In this document: piece after piece, positions 46,203 through 57,300 of the stretch
How positions within the stretch are numbered: the first letter of the stretch is position 1
How the letters are laid out: every line of letters starts with the position of its first letter
From: Chitinophagaceae bacterium
GTDB taxonomy: Bacteria; Bacteroidota; Bacteroidia; Chitinophagales; Chitinophagaceae
DNA: 64,000 bases
Direction: 5' to 3'
Assembly (NCBI GenBank): GCA_028288585.1
Contig: JAQBNL010000001.1
Location: 25,482 to 89,481, forward strand
Position numbers and translations under genes: made by a program
The notes under the pieces: generated by a model
Told to the model about the DNA's origin: nothing
The model's database searches: none
Seen by the model: only the letters and a program-made list of their open reading frames with translations

Positions 46203-46334
46203 ATATCCTTACTGGTGATTATCAAAAAATATGTACTAATTAAATTGTACTTACTATAAAGACGGGAAAATTAATGCAAGCAACTAATGCAAACAAAAAA
46301 ATATCTAAAAAATATTGTATTGAGATCCCGAACG

Positions 46335-46895
46335 CTAAATCCAGGCTTTGGTAAGATAAGAGCGAATAAAGCGTTGCGCTTCTACAATATGATTATTAAC
46401 TGTATTTTTTGAAAGCTTCAAATGCGCAGCAATCTGGTCATGCGTCATATCCAGTTCCCTGCTCAATTGGTAAACTTTTTTTCTTTGAGGAGATAAAACT
46501 GAAATAGCTTCACGAAGCTTGTTTTCATATTCCTGTTGCAAAACAGAGGAATCTGCCGTGTCATGAGTAGCCAAATTCATTTCGTCAAATAACAAATCCT
46601 GAAATTTTGGGTCTTTTGCAACGGAACGTAAAAAATCTATCGCTTTATTATGAGCAACTCTAAAAATAAAAGCATTAAAATTTTCTATCTGAGATAAAAG
46701 ATCTTTACCCAGCCAGATTTTTAGAAATACATCCATCACTAATTCCTCCGAAACCTGTGTGGATTTTATGATAGAAGAAATATAGTTGAACAATTTTAAA
46801 TTATATCTATCAAATAAAATTTTGAATGCAATTTCGCTACCTTCTGTTATTTGAGTCAATAACCGGTTGTCTGAATTAAATTCCTGTGTTGTCAA
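46335..46895 (-). CDS. ECF RNA polymerase sigma factor (FecI-like)
   Basis: This 186-residue sigma-70 family factor of the Bacteroidota FecI-like group has region 2 with LFDRYNLKLFNYISSI and VMDVFLKIWLGKD. Region 4 is DMTHDQIAAHLKLSKNTVNNHIVEA, a helix-turn-helix for the -35 element. It is followed by FecR and SusC, forming a classic transcriptional switch. It most likely activates the SusC promoter and the catabolic genes behind it. Whether it also recognises the GCAACC/CGTA motif of the polysaccharide cluster is unknown; its own upstream region does not show that motif. Confidence 0.93.
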   Translation of the reverse strand: MTTQEFNSDNRLLTQITEGSEIAFKILFDRYNLKLFNYISSIIKSTQVSEELVMDVFLKIWLGKDLLSQIENFNAFIFRVAHNKAIDFLRSVAKDPKFQDLLFDEMNLATHDTADSSVLQQEYENKLREAISVLSPQRKKVYQLSRELDMTHDQIAAHLKLSKNTVNNHIVEAQRFIRSYLTKAWI

Positions 46896-47113
46896 TTATG
46901 TAATGTTAACTATATTACCAAAAGGTAGTAATTTAATTTGGCGCAAATTAATATGATTTAGTATAATATTCAACTCTCTGTTCTGCACATATCGAACAGT
47001 TTAATAAATTGATTTTATAAGATTATCGGTAATACTTATCTATCAGGAAAATAAAGAATGCACCGCAAAATTAAAAACTTGCAGCAGCAGCGGGATAATT
47101 TAAATACGCACGA

Positions 47114-48295
47114 TTACTGGTTAACCACGTTGGTTTGGGTATTGATAAAAATATTACCGGCCAATGTATTATTAAAAGGAGCTACATCCTGCATCACCCG
47201 TGAAGGATAGCGGGTAGTATCAAATTTTCCTGTCCAGTCTGCGTTTTTACTATCACCAATAAAAATGCCTGTCACCACATTTTCAATACGGTTATTTTTA
47301 ATAAGGCAATCGCTTGCCGCTATGTAAAAACCAATTTCAGTTTTTCCTTTAGCCATGCCATACATTAGCCGGATACCTGTTTTTACATTACTGATATTAT
47401 TATTAATGATCTGGTGCCCGGTTCCATTTACACGTATACCGCTGTTGCCGCCTTTAATGATATTACGGTCAATAATGCAATCGTGCCCGCCACGCATTAC
47501 CAATTCGCCATCGCAATCTTCAAAATAATTTTTTAGATATGTGTTGTTGCTGCTCTTATTGCTGATCACTTCGGGCTCGCCATTGCAGCGGAGGAAACGG
47601 TTTTCACGTACAGTAGTTTTAGACTGAATGGTTCCAAGTAAAATTGGATCCTGACCTACCTGCACACATTCACCGCCATTAAAATTTTTCCAGCTTACTT
47701 TATTCTTATCCTTAAATACATTCTTTTCTATAAGAGTAAAAAGCGGGCAAGTCTCTTTGGTAATTCTTACCTGCAATTCCTGGTTATCTACATTATTACT
47801 AAATGTGCAATGATCAACCTGGTTATATTCTCCCTGTCCGGAAACGACAACGATGGGCATAAACTGCGCCCTGGCAACATTTTCACTAAATACACATTCA
47901 GTTAAACGACAGTGGTTAGTGGCATTCAGTTCTACAAGTATCCCTGTATGCTTATCCGCTTTTAATACGTTACAATTTTTAAAAATTATACCCCGCAAAA
48001 TTGTATAACTGCCTGTAAGTTTAAATACAGGCTGTTCTGCATCCCCGGTGAATATTACTTTTCTCTTTGTTTCAGCTTTAATGGTTATGGGTTGATCTGA
48101 TGTTCCATTCGTATTAATAATTAATGACCATGGAGTGTATGTGCCATTTGCAATTTTTATTTCATCCCCTGGTTTTATCTGCTGGAGAATGTTGTTGAAC
48201 TCCTGCTCAGTATGTATAAGGTACGATTTACAAAAAGCTACTTTTGTACACAGTAACAATACAACCACGAGCATTTGTTTTTTTAACCAGAGCAT
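47114..48295 (-). CDS. Polysaccharide lyase family 6 (alginate/chondroitinase B-type)
   Basis: This 393-residue, right-handed beta-helix lyase has a Sec signal (about 1-22). The catalytic base is Lys247 (SNKSS) and the Arg is Arg268 (VMRGGH), 21 residues apart. This is the same spacing as Lys250 and Arg271 in Pedobacter heparinus chondroitinase B. Glu240 and Glu242 in NGEPEV match its calcium ligands in relative position. PL6 enzymes cleave alginate or dermatan/chondroitin by beta-elimination. It is the last of three CAZyme genes in an operon with GH2 and GH88. Confidence 0.88.
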   Translation of the reverse strand: MLWLKKQMLVVVLLLCTKVAFCKSYLIHTEQEFNNILQQIKPGDEIKIANGTYTPWSLIINTNGTSDQPITIKAETKRKVIFTGDAEQPVFKLTGSYTILRGIIFKNCNVLKADKHTGILVELNATNHCRLTECVFSENVARAQFMPIVVVSGQGEYNQVDHCTFSNNVDNQELQVRITKETCPLFTLIEKNVFKDKNKVSWKNFNGGECVQVGQDPILLGTIQSKTTVRENRFLRCNGEPEVISNKSSNNTYLKNYFEDCDGELVMRGGHDCIIDRNIIKGGNSGIRVNGTGHQIINNNISNVKTGIRLMYGMAKGKTEIGFYIAASDCLIKNNRIENVVTGIFIGDSKNADWTGKFDTTRYPSRVMQDVAPFNNTLAGNIFINTQTNVVNQ

Positions 48296-48307
48296 TTTAT
48301 TTCCATT

Positions 48308-50767
48308 TTAAAGATTAATAAAAACAGTTTGAACGCCATCAACCTTTGCGCTTACAACACTTTTGCCGCCATTAGTTTTTACACGGATGATCGCAATACC
48401 ATTGTACATTTGAACATACCTTGAGCCTGTTGATGTACCGAGATTATCTATTAATTTTCCATCCCCAGCCAAACCAAACCGAACCCAGTTAACTGCATCA
48501 AGGCATTGAATATTTTTATCATCTGATAATTTTACCTGCACCGTAACAATACCATTTTCCTCTTTAATTTTTTCAATCGTAGCTTTAGCGGGCTTCCCCC
48601 ATTTTTCAGTTTGATATTGAAATGATATTGTATCACGGACAATAATCTTTCCTTTATGAGCTACTACCTTCACTATATTTAATCCTTTATTAAAAACAAC
48701 ATTCCACCGCAACCCTGCTGCAGGAAAATCCTGGCTGTTACGTTTTTTTATGCCCATACTTTTTCCATTAAGAAATAATTCTGCGTCATCACAATTGGAA
48801 TATACTTTCACTATTTTCATTTCACCATCATCGCCCCACCGCACAGGCATGGAATGCCCGTGAATATGAACCATAGGTTTTGTTGTCCAGTAAGATTGAA
48901 AAACATAATAGGCTTCCTTCTTTGTAAGATCACGTTCTACAACACCCTTTTCGTTAACGTAGGGAACGGGATTGTCAGGGCGAATTGGGGTTGCAAAATC
49001 TTTGAAGGACCATTGTGCTGTACCCGTTAACCAGGGCATGCTTTCCTGTTCTTTTAAATGCCAGTCAATTAAATTACAAATATAGTTTTCGTTCCAGTCA
49101 CCATCTTTGGCGCCTTTTATAGATTTGTTGAAAGCTGCGGTATCATTGGTGTTCAGCAACTGTTGCATAATCTTATCCGGTGTTTCCGAATTGCGGCCTG
49201 CATGGCTATCTCCGCCCCATTCCACATGCAAAAAATGATCTACTTTATCAAACTCCTTCTTACTTATCTCTTTGTAATCTGTGTAGATGCCACGATACCA
49301 GCCCATCCAGATAGTAGGTGAATAAACATCAACAATGTCTTTGCAAAAATCACATCGGCGGATAGCAGTTTTACGTGAAGCATCAAGGGTATGAGAAAGT
49401 GTGTTTAACTCACTCATGAAAGCTTTTATTTTTAGTGTATCGAAAGTTGGGAAATCACCGGGCCAGTCATTTTCATTACCTAATCCCCAAATAATTATTG
49501 ATGGATGATTATAATGTTGTTCAATCATATTGGTGAGCATTCTCCGGGCCTGGGTTTTATAAACCTCACCTCCCAAACCACCCCGGCACCAGGGAATTTC
49601 TTCCCACACTATAATGCCGAGGCTGTCACACAATTCAAGAATTTTTTTTGACTGCTGGTAGTGACCAAGACGAATAAAATTCACTCCCATTTCTTTTATC
49701 AGCAACATTTCCGTACGCTGCATATCTTCTGTCATAGCGGCTGCAACACCAGCATGGTCTTCGTGCCTGTGCGTGCCTTGCAACAACAAACGCTTTCCAT
49801 TCAACAGAAACGGGCCTTTCTTTACAAACTCAAAATTTCTGAAACCTGCTTTTTCAGTTTTTATACAACTGTCATTACCATTTATTATAGTTGCTTCAAT
49901 AGTATATAGGGCAGGATTATCAGTCGACCATAATTGTGGTGATTTAATTATAAGATTATCCAGTAAAATATCACCCTGTAAATTGTTTAACTGCTTTTCA
50001 AATTGGTGAATGATCTTTCCTTTTGTATTAATCACTTTTATAACAATACTTGCTGATGTTGCCCCTGCAGGATTATAGAATCTTGCTTTGATATTTAATT
50101 TACCGAGCTTTCCTTCTTTATCAACTCCAGGCAAAATAAAAAGTTTATCTATGGAAAGAGAGGGGGTATAAACCAAATTCAGATAGCGGTAAATGCCACC
50201 ATAAATATTAAAATCTGATAAAGAAGAAGGTATCATTTCAAGATCGCGACTGTTATCAGTGCGGATGGAAACGGGGATCTTCCCTTTGAATTGTTTTTGA
50301 TAAACTTCCGTCTTCTTAAAAGCTTCTACAGCATCCGTTATGTCAACAGTCCATTCATCATAACCGCCAACATGGGCGCCAACTTTGGTTGTGTAAATAT
50401 ATACATCAGTCTTCTGCCCTGCACCTTCAAAATGCAATAATGTTCTTCCGTTGTTGTAAGGATTATTGATATTTAATTGCGTCCTGTACCAGGATGGTCC
50501 CTGGTAATAATTTACATCGGGGTCAACTGCATCTTCTGCATTTACACAGTGTGGTAAGGTAATACTCGTCCACAATGGAACGCTTTCAGGATTGTTTTTT
50601 ACAACAGGCCGAACAGCTTCCCAGATACCTCCAAGATCCTGCTTTAAAAATTGCCAGTTATTATTTAAGCGAATGCTTTGCTGTGCCCTGATATCGGAAT
50701 GGAAAAGACTACATGCTGCAAAAAAAAATATTAAACCTTTATATTTTATTTTTAAGAGCACATTCAT
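48308..50767 (-). CDS. Glycoside hydrolase family 2 protein
   Basis: This 819-residue GH2 enzyme has a Sec signal (ending IRAQ), a sugar-binding jelly roll (about 35-200), an immunoglobulin-like domain and the TIM barrel with GTHRHEDHAG. The acid/base is Glu432 (GNEN) and the likely nucleophile is Glu516 (HVEWGGDSH). Extra C-terminal beta domains start near residue 630. Activity could be beta-galactosidase, beta-glucuronidase or related. Adjacent GH88 and PL6 genes favour a substrate with beta-linked uronic acid. Confidence 0.9.
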   Translation of the reverse strand: MNVLLKIKYKGLIFFFAACSLFHSDIRAQQSIRLNNNWQFLKQDLGGIWEAVRPVVKNNPESVPLWTSITLPHCVNAEDAVDPDVNYYQGPSWYRTQLNINNPYNNGRTLLHFEGAGQKTDVYIYTTKVGAHVGGYDEWTVDITDAVEAFKKTEVYQKQFKGKIPVSIRTDNSRDLEMIPSSLSDFNIYGGIYRYLNLVYTPSLSIDKLFILPGVDKEGKLGKLNIKARFYNPAGATSASIVIKVINTKGKIIHQFEKQLNNLQGDILLDNLIIKSPQLWSTDNPALYTIEATIINGNDSCIKTEKAGFRNFEFVKKGPFLLNGKRLLLQGTHRHEDHAGVAAAMTEDMQRTEMLLIKEMGVNFIRLGHYQQSKKILELCDSLGIIVWEEIPWCRGGLGGEVYKTQARRMLTNMIEQHYNHPSIIIWGLGNENDWPGDFPTFDTLKIKAFMSELNTLSHTLDASRKTAIRRCDFCKDIVDVYSPTIWMGWYRGIYTDYKEISKKEFDKVDHFLHVEWGGDSHAGRNSETPDKIMQQLLNTNDTAAFNKSIKGAKDGDWNENYICNLIDWHLKEQESMPWLTGTAQWSFKDFATPIRPDNPVPYVNEKGVVERDLTKKEAYYVFQSYWTTKPMVHIHGHSMPVRWGDDGEMKIVKVYSNCDDAELFLNGKSMGIKKRNSQDFPAAGLRWNVVFNKGLNIVKVVAHKGKIIVRDTISFQYQTEKWGKPAKATIEKIKEENGIVTVQVKLSDDKNIQCLDAVNWVRFGLAGDGKLIDNLGTSTGSRYVQMYNGIAIIRVKTNGGKSVVSAKVDGVQTVFINL

Positions 50768-50780
50768 TAATAAGAACTTT

Positions 50781-51974
50781 TTAAAATAATGATTTCTTGT
50801 CTTTTAATTTTTTGATTCTCATCAAAGCTTCCAGGTAATAATAATCGGCATAGATGATCGGTACATCAATTTCGCTGTTGGCAGGCTTGTGGCCAGTACT
50901 GTGTAATAATATAAACCCTTTATCCTCCCCAACCGGTGCCCTGTAATAATTGGTAAGGCTTTCAATTATTTTATCCGCCGTTTTGCGATACCTGTTTTTA
51001 TTTTTACTGTAAGTACTCAACTCGTACAATGCAGAAGCCATAATGGATGCAGCGGATGCATCCTTTGGTTCATTGGGTATGTTTGGTGCATTAAAATCCC
51101 AATAAGGTATTAGATCTTTTGGAAGAGCAGGATTATTTAAAATGAATGCAGCAATATGCTCTGCCTGTTGCAAATAAATTTTATTTTTTGTTTCACGATA
51201 ACACATTGTATAACCGTAAAGCCCCCATGCCTGGCCACGTGCCCATGCAGATTCATCAGCATAACCCTGGGCAGTAATTTTACCTAACACATTCCCGTTT
51301 GAGGTATCGTAATTAATTACATGATAAGAACTGTAGTCGCTTCTGAAGTGATTTTTTATTGTTGTATTTGCATGGGTTACAGCAATTTTATAAAATGATG
51401 AATCGCCGGAAAGTTTCGTGGCTTCGAATAATAACTCAAGGTTCATCATGTTATCAATAATGGTTGGATAACTCCATTTTTTATTGTCCCATGACTTGAT
51501 AGTTCCTGTAACAGGATTAAAACGTTTGGATAAAGTTGTGGCCGCCTGGATAATTACTGCTTTATAATTTTTATTTTTTGTAAGCCTGTAACCAGCTCCG
51601 GCGCTGCAATAAATTTTAAAACCCAGGTCATGTGTAGTTAGGTCATATTGCTCAGCTTCCACATTCTTTGTAAATATTTCTGCCTGTTCTTTCCACATGT
51701 TCTCACCGGTAAATTCATACAAAAACCATAACTCCCCCGGGAAAAAGCCACTTGTCCAGTCTCTTGCAGATACTAATTTTAATTCGCCTTTTTCCATTGT
51801 TCTTGGCGAAACCAATGCAGGGTTATTGGATGTTGTCTTTACTGATGCTGCTTCTTTAAGCATAAGCCGGGTTTGCTTTTCAGCATCGGAAATAATTGCA
51901 GGTAATTTTATTTTTTGTGCACCAGCATGTAATAAAAAGGAAAGAAAAAAAATAAATGCAATAGAAAATTTCAT
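50781..51974 (-). CDS. Glycoside hydrolase family 88 unsaturated uronyl hydrolase
   Basis: This 397-residue (alpha/alpha)6-barrel enzyme removes the 4,5-unsaturated uronic acid left by lyases. The two catalytic aspartates are visible as Asp116 in THDLGF and Asp174 in IIDNMMN. Other hallmarks are QGYADESAWARGQAWGLYG and DASAASIMASALYEL. A Sec signal ends HAGAQ. I chose ATG 51974 (MKFSIAF); the frame extends six codons further. The GH2 gene begins 13 nt downstream. Its presence shows the locus is built for lyase products. Confidence 0.92.
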   Translation of the reverse strand: MKFSIAFIFFLSFLLHAGAQKIKLPAIISDAEKQTRLMLKEAASVKTTSNNPALVSPRTMEKGELKLVSARDWTSGFFPGELWFLYEFTGENMWKEQAEIFTKNVEAEQYDLTTHDLGFKIYCSAGAGYRLTKNKNYKAVIIQAATTLSKRFNPVTGTIKSWDNKKWSYPTIIDNMMNLELLFEATKLSGDSSFYKIAVTHANTTIKNHFRSDYSSYHVINYDTSNGNVLGKITAQGYADESAWARGQAWGLYGYTMCYRETKNKIYLQQAEHIAAFILNNPALPKDLIPYWDFNAPNIPNEPKDASAASIMASALYELSTYSKNKNRYRKTADKIIESLTNYYRAPVGEDKGFILLHSTGHKPANSEIDVPIIYADYYYLEALMRIKKLKDKKSLF

Positions 51975-52089
51975 TTGTATTTGGTTTATCATTCTTATAG
52001 ATGTTATTGTTTACGGCAAATTACCTTATGCCTTAAAGGTTGCCAAAAAGAATCATAGAAGAGAAATATTTCAAAGAAATTTATTTTGT

Positions 52090-52125
52090 AAAATGGCTGG
52101 GGAGTTGGATAAAACTTCCTCAGCC
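52090..52125 (-). terminator. Probable terminator after the SusD/lipoprotein operon
   Basis: A hairpin with arms 52095-52106 and 52113-52125 (about 12 paired bases with one wobble and one bulge) is followed on the minus strand by a short T-run. It lies just beyond the stop of the gene at 52150, separating the SusCD transcript from the GH88-GH2-PL6 unit. Confidence 0.55.
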
Positions 52126-52149
52126 AATTCAACTAAATTAGATTACATC

Positions 52150-52659
52150 TTAATTGATTGTTACAGGTCTTCTGAAGGCAGTTGAAAATATGTCTACATC
52201 AAACTGCGGTGTAATATTATCCAGTATCTGAATTTCCATTTTACGAACACCCGCTGCCGGGTTATTCAACAATTTCATGTAGATAGTATCCATAGCCTGT
52301 ATAGCTTTTGGAAATATAATAGAATAAGTAGTATCAGCAGAAGGAATAACAGCTCCGTTCTTGTCTACAATATTATAATCCACTCCGCGTACAGCAGGGG
52401 TACTGATGCCAAAAGTAGTAACAGCATATTTAGCTACTGCATCATAATCCCGGACAGCCGTTGAATAAAACTGTACAGGAAATTTAAGAAGAGTTGTTTG
52501 TGTTCTTGCTACCGTTACACTTGTATTATTATTAGGAACGAATATCGCATAATAGTGATGCTCCAGTTCCTGCAGGCCTGCGGGATAATCTTTTTTCTCA
52601 CATGCAGCGAATGTAATAATTACTGCAAATGCAATGATGATATATTTAATCGATTTCAT
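52150..52659 (-). CDS. Small surface lipoprotein (DUF1735/DUF4843-like)
   Basis: This 169-residue lipoprotein has its lipobox cysteine near residue 20 (FAACEKK) and a single beta-sandwich-like domain. The pattern FPVQFYSTAVRDYDAV, AVRGVDYNI and MKLLNNPAAGVRKMEIQI resembles the N-terminal domains of DUF1735 or DUF4843 surface glycan-binding lipoproteins that follow SusD genes. It begins 21 nt after the SusD gene and is probably a surface glycan-binding or spacer protein. The exact family is uncertain. Confidence 0.6.
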   Translation of the reverse strand: MKSIKYIIIAFAVIITFAACEKKDYPAGLQELEHHYYAIFVPNNNTSVTVARTQTTLLKFPVQFYSTAVRDYDAVAKYAVTTFGISTPAVRGVDYNIVDKNGAVIPSADTTYSIIFPKAIQAMDTIYMKLLNNPAAGVRKMEIQILDNITPQFDVDIFSTAFRRPVTIN

Positions 52660-52680
52660 TATTTAATTTTTTAAAGGTTA

Positions 52681-54339
52681 TTACCAGTTTGGGTTCTGTG
52701 TTACATTTCCGCTGCTAAGGCTTATCTCATGAAGCGGTACGGGATACAGGTAATCACGATTTATTTGAAAGTGCCTGTTAGCGGCCGGCTCTACTATTAA
52801 TACCTTATCTGCATTAAGATTTAAACTGGTTTGAACCGTGCCTACCCATTCTGCAGGAATAAACTTAGCGCCCAGCAATGTTTGTGGCAATACCGTTTCT
52901 GCGGTTTTCCACCTGATCAGGTCATCATATCTAAATCCTTCCATGGCAAGTTCTACTGTTCTTTCCCTCCTTATCTCTTCACGCATGCTAAGGTTATTGG
53001 TGGTAACAAATGCATTAGTAAGAAATTTATTAAATCCTGCTCTTGTCCGTAAAGCATTCACGGTAAGGTTAAGATCTGCATCGCTGATTGTACCATTCAA
53101 TTCAAATTTTGCCTCTGCATATATCAACAATACTTCAGCATAACGTATCAATATCCTGTCTACTGTAGCTGCATTGGTGATAGTTTGATCAATTGTATTA
53201 AATCCTTTTTTAGGAGCAATGGCTGTTCTTATACCCAATGAAGTTTTAGGAATCCATGGGCCCTGGTATGCTACTTCGCCTGCCCTGAAATAAGTAAAAG
53301 CAACTCTTGCATCCCTGTTATCAAGAATGGTATTATAACTTGTTTCATTTGCTTCGGGAACAAATAATGGAGAACGGGTTGCAGATGGTGTGGTACCATC
53401 AACATTAAATGCAGGAAGACCATCGCTATATAAATACTGCCGAACAAGATTACGTGTTGGTGCCATACGGCCATTTTCAAGATCCCTGGAATTGTTGTGC
53501 CCCAACAAAAGATTTGCATTACTTACACCATATATCTTAACAAAAATATTCTCAGTATTGGTAGGACCTTCCCCGGCCTGAACAAATAAGCCACCATAAT
53601 TAGGAAATAGGGTATGTCCCTCTCCCATTACATTTGTTGCAGCAGCAATTGCAATAGTGAGATGACTCTGCCAGTTAGCAACTGTACCGTGGAATTTACC
53701 CCTTGTACCTTCATACAATGCAGCTCTTGCCTTTAAAGCCCATGCAGAACTTTTTGTAACTCTTCCCCATTGGGCAGCAGGAAGGTCTACCCTTTTTGGT
53801 AACCATAAGGCCGCAAAATCAAGATCATCATATATCTGCTGTATTACATCTGCCCTTGGTGTACGTGCCATTAATAATTCAGGAGAATTAACGAGTAATG
53901 TTTTTAATAGCAATGGTACATCGCCATATATTTTCAACAATTTGAAATAGGCATACGCCCTGAAAAAACGTGCTTCTGCAAAATAGCGGTTCCTGATAGC
54001 ATCAGTAACCTGTGCCTTCCCACCCTTTTCCAAAATATTATTGGCCGTAAATATTTCATCATACCGGTCATTCCAGTCAGCACTGGTATTAGGTACAGAC
54101 CTGTTTCCGGTACTTATTAAATCGGGGCTTGTGCTCACGGCATCGTCTGCCCTGTTATCGATCCAGTCGCCATCCAGTTGCTCGTAAAGGCGATTGGCTG
54201 CATTCATAAGATCCGTTTCTGTATTCCAGAAATTAGGATCAGTGATCTGTGTTTCGGGTAAACGGTCTATCTTTTTACAACCGGTAATCAGCAAGCCTGC
54301 TGTAAGTATATATATTGATAATTGCTTTAATTGTTTCAT
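52681..54339 (-). CDS. SusD/RagB-family outer-membrane lipoprotein
   Basis: This 552-residue SusD protein has its lipobox cysteine near residue 20 (LITGCKK). NFWNTETDLMNAANRLYEQL and AEARFFRAYAYFKLLKIYGDVPL are canonical SusD N-terminal helices. The C-terminal RagB domain contains AEVLLIYAEAKFE and VNALRTRAGF, followed by ERTVELAMEGFRYDDLIRWK. It forms the lid of the SusC transporter encoded 14 nt upstream and binds the oligosaccharides released by the lyases. Confidence 0.95.
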   Translation of the reverse strand: MKQLKQLSIYILTAGLLITGCKKIDRLPETQITDPNFWNTETDLMNAANRLYEQLDGDWIDNRADDAVSTSPDLISTGNRSVPNTSADWNDRYDEIFTANNILEKGGKAQVTDAIRNRYFAEARFFRAYAYFKLLKIYGDVPLLLKTLLVNSPELLMARTPRADVIQQIYDDLDFAALWLPKRVDLPAAQWGRVTKSSAWALKARAALYEGTRGKFHGTVANWQSHLTIAIAAATNVMGEGHTLFPNYGGLFVQAGEGPTNTENIFVKIYGVSNANLLLGHNNSRDLENGRMAPTRNLVRQYLYSDGLPAFNVDGTTPSATRSPLFVPEANETSYNTILDNRDARVAFTYFRAGEVAYQGPWIPKTSLGIRTAIAPKKGFNTIDQTITNAATVDRILIRYAEVLLIYAEAKFELNGTISDADLNLTVNALRTRAGFNKFLTNAFVTTNNLSMREEIRRERTVELAMEGFRYDDLIRWKTAETVLPQTLLGAKFIPAEWVGTVQTSLNLNADKVLIVEPAANRHFQINRDYLYPVPLHEISLSSGNVTQNPNW

Positions 54340-54353
54340 TTTTTCTGGATTAA

Positions 54354-57300
54354 TTAGAGTGAAATATTAAGACCAAATGCAACAGTGCGGTAGAATGGAT
54401 ATGCCGTAGCACTTACATTATTTCCCACTTCAGGATCAAATACACTTAGTACTTTGGTTGATTCCCACAAGTCCTGTCCTGATATATATACTTTCACTTC
54501 ATGAGCAAATTTTTTCTTAACAGGAATGGTATAACCAAGCTGAACATTTTTCAACCGGATATAACTTCCATTTTGTGCCCACCTGTCTGATGGTTTATAA
54601 TTGTGTGCACTGGTCTGGTACATTCTTGGGAAAAAAGCATTTGGATTGTCCGGTGTCCAGCGATCCATGTGAATGGTCCATGGCATATCGGCCGTTCCCA
54701 GCATGGGAGAAAGTGTTTCTTCACTGATGAGAAACTTGCGTTTGGCAGCACCCTGGAAAAATATCGAGAAATCTATTCCTTTCCAGCTTAAGCCAAGGTT
54801 AAAGCCATAAACATACCGGGCATTTGTAGTGCCAAGGTAAACAAGGTCTCCGGGATTATCAGGTGTTCCGTTGCCGGCATCAATTTTACCATCTCCATTT
54901 AAATCAAGGTATTTTACATCACCTGGTTTTGGATTGGCAAAAAAGGGATAAGAAACTTTTGCTTTGTAAGCATCAGCGTCTGCCTGTGTCTGGAAAAAGC
55001 CATCAGTTTTGTATCCCCATACTGTATTCATAGCATAGCCTTGCAGGTATTGTACCACTCCACCAGCGCCAATGGAATTTACTCCACCATATTCTAAAAG
55101 TTTGTTCTGGTTATCGGAAACATTGAAGCCTACAGTATACTCAAGCTTATGTATCCTGTCTCTCCATTTTACATCCAGTTCCTTTCCCCAGCTTTTTAGT
55201 TTTCCTGAGTTTATGAAACCCGGGGTTATCCCGATAATATTAGGCAGGTTAGGCGTATTCAATAAATCGGTTGTGATTTTTACATAATAATCGGCCGTTA
55301 TAGTAAGCTTGTTTTTTAATAGCCCTAAGTCAATACCAATGTTTGATTGGGCTACCGTTTCCCATGTAAGATCGGGCGATGACATGATAGACTGGTAAAT
55401 ATATTGCGTACGGGATCCGTTGAAAATAACGTTAGGAGTTGTACTGTTATTGGTATTTGACAATCCACTTGTTAACAATGGCAGGTAATCATATAAACCT
55501 ATAGATTCACTGTTACCTAGCTTACCCCACGAACCACGTAATTTTAAATTATTAATAACGCCAATCTTCTTCATGAATTTTTCTTCGCTAATTCTCCAGC
55601 CTCCGGAAAAAGATGGAAAGAAACGCCAGCGGTTTGAAGGTACAAGACGTGAACTTCCATCATAACGATAAGATGCTTCCAGTAAATACCTGTCTTTAAA
55701 GCTGTAATTAAAACGACCGAATGCTGAGGCAAGCGCCCAGGTCTGTACAAGGTCCTTACTTGTTTTAGTAAGGGGATCAGCGAAGTTCATACTAAAGAAA
55801 TCATTACTGATCATGCTTTGGCCCGTAGCGGTTAGTTCATCTTTCCGGTATTCTTCATAAGAGCCGCCCTGTAATACTGTGAATGCATGATCCTTAACTT
55901 TTAAATTATAGGTGAGGTAAGCCTGGCCGTTATTCTGGAACGATTTATTCTTCACCAGCGTCATCGCATTAGGAGTATTAATACTGAATCGGACAGTATT
56001 TACGCTACGGCCATACCAGTACAGGGTTCTGCTATTATTCTCCATATTATAATTGCCCTGGTTTCTCCACGCAATCACATCCAGCGTAAGGCCTTTGATA
56101 ACATTCTTTACCTGGAGATTTATTTTGCTGGTAAACGTTTCATAGTTCCGGGTTTCCAAACCGGCATTTTTTTCAATGTCCACTGCATTCACCTGCAGGT
56201 CGCCATTATATACAGTACCTGTTGCATCCTCTGCCGGGACATATAGCGACTGCCTTGTACGGCTGCGATAAAGCCTGTTAATGATCTGATCGGTACCGTA
56301 AGAATTTTCTCTTACAAAAGAGCCAATATATCCTGCTGTTAATTTAAGGGTCATAAACTTATTCAGCTCTGCATTTACATTAACCTTAAAATTATACCTG
56401 GTATTATCATCCGGTCCATAACGCAATACACCATCTCTTTTATAATAACTTCCTGATACCAGGTAATTCAGTTTCTGGTCGCCACCACCAACTGAAAGAG
56501 AATGGTTCTGCATGTGGTTGATCTTGTCCATTCCTTCTTTAACCCAGTTATTATTGCCATAATATTCCCAGCGATCAGCGGTAGGGTTAGGACGGTAGGA
56601 GAAATTTGGATTTTGCAACCACTCAATTTGTTCAGCACTAAATTCTCTTGCACCGGTTGCATTAAAGCGGGCCTCATCAATTAAAGTTTGTTCATCCCAT
56701 GAGTTAAGTCTCTGGGGTTGCCTGGCAGTAATATTAATACCATAGTAAGTATTAAAATTTATTTTTGTCTTTCCACTTTTACCCTGTTTGGTGGTTACCA
56801 GTATAACACCGTTTGCAGCTCTTGCTCCGTAAATAGCAGAAGCGGAGGCATCTTTTAATACAGAAATAGATTCAACATCATTAGGATCCAGTAAATTAAT
56901 ATCCTGTTCAATTCCATCTACCAAAACAAGTGCATTGTTGCCACCAGCCTGGGATGAACTAAATCCACGGATACGTATACCATAACCTTCAGCACCTGGC
57001 TTACCACTTCCCCTTAGCACTGTAACACCAGGTAAAACTCCCTGCAGTGCGCCTGTTACATTAGGCACAGGCTTGTTTACCAAATCTTTTCCACCCACTA
57101 CCCCTACAGCACCGCTAAGGTTTACTTTTTTCTGGGTACCATACCCAATTACTACTACATCATTTAAGCTTGATGCAGCTTCCTTTAAGCTTACACTCAC
57201 TGAGGTATTATTAGTAACCTGCAGTTCCTGGGATTCATAACCAACGTAGGAAAAAATAAGCACGACCTTGCCGTTAGCCGGTACAGATAATGAAAATCCA

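Noticed and set aside
47085..47097. GCAGCAGCAGCGG run after the PL6 gene
   Set aside because: Too short to be a meaningful repeat and forms no terminator hairpin.
52028..52034. GGCAACC box (minus strand) upstream of the GH88 gene
   Set aside because: CGTA follows only after about 22 nt, outside the spacing of the other copies.
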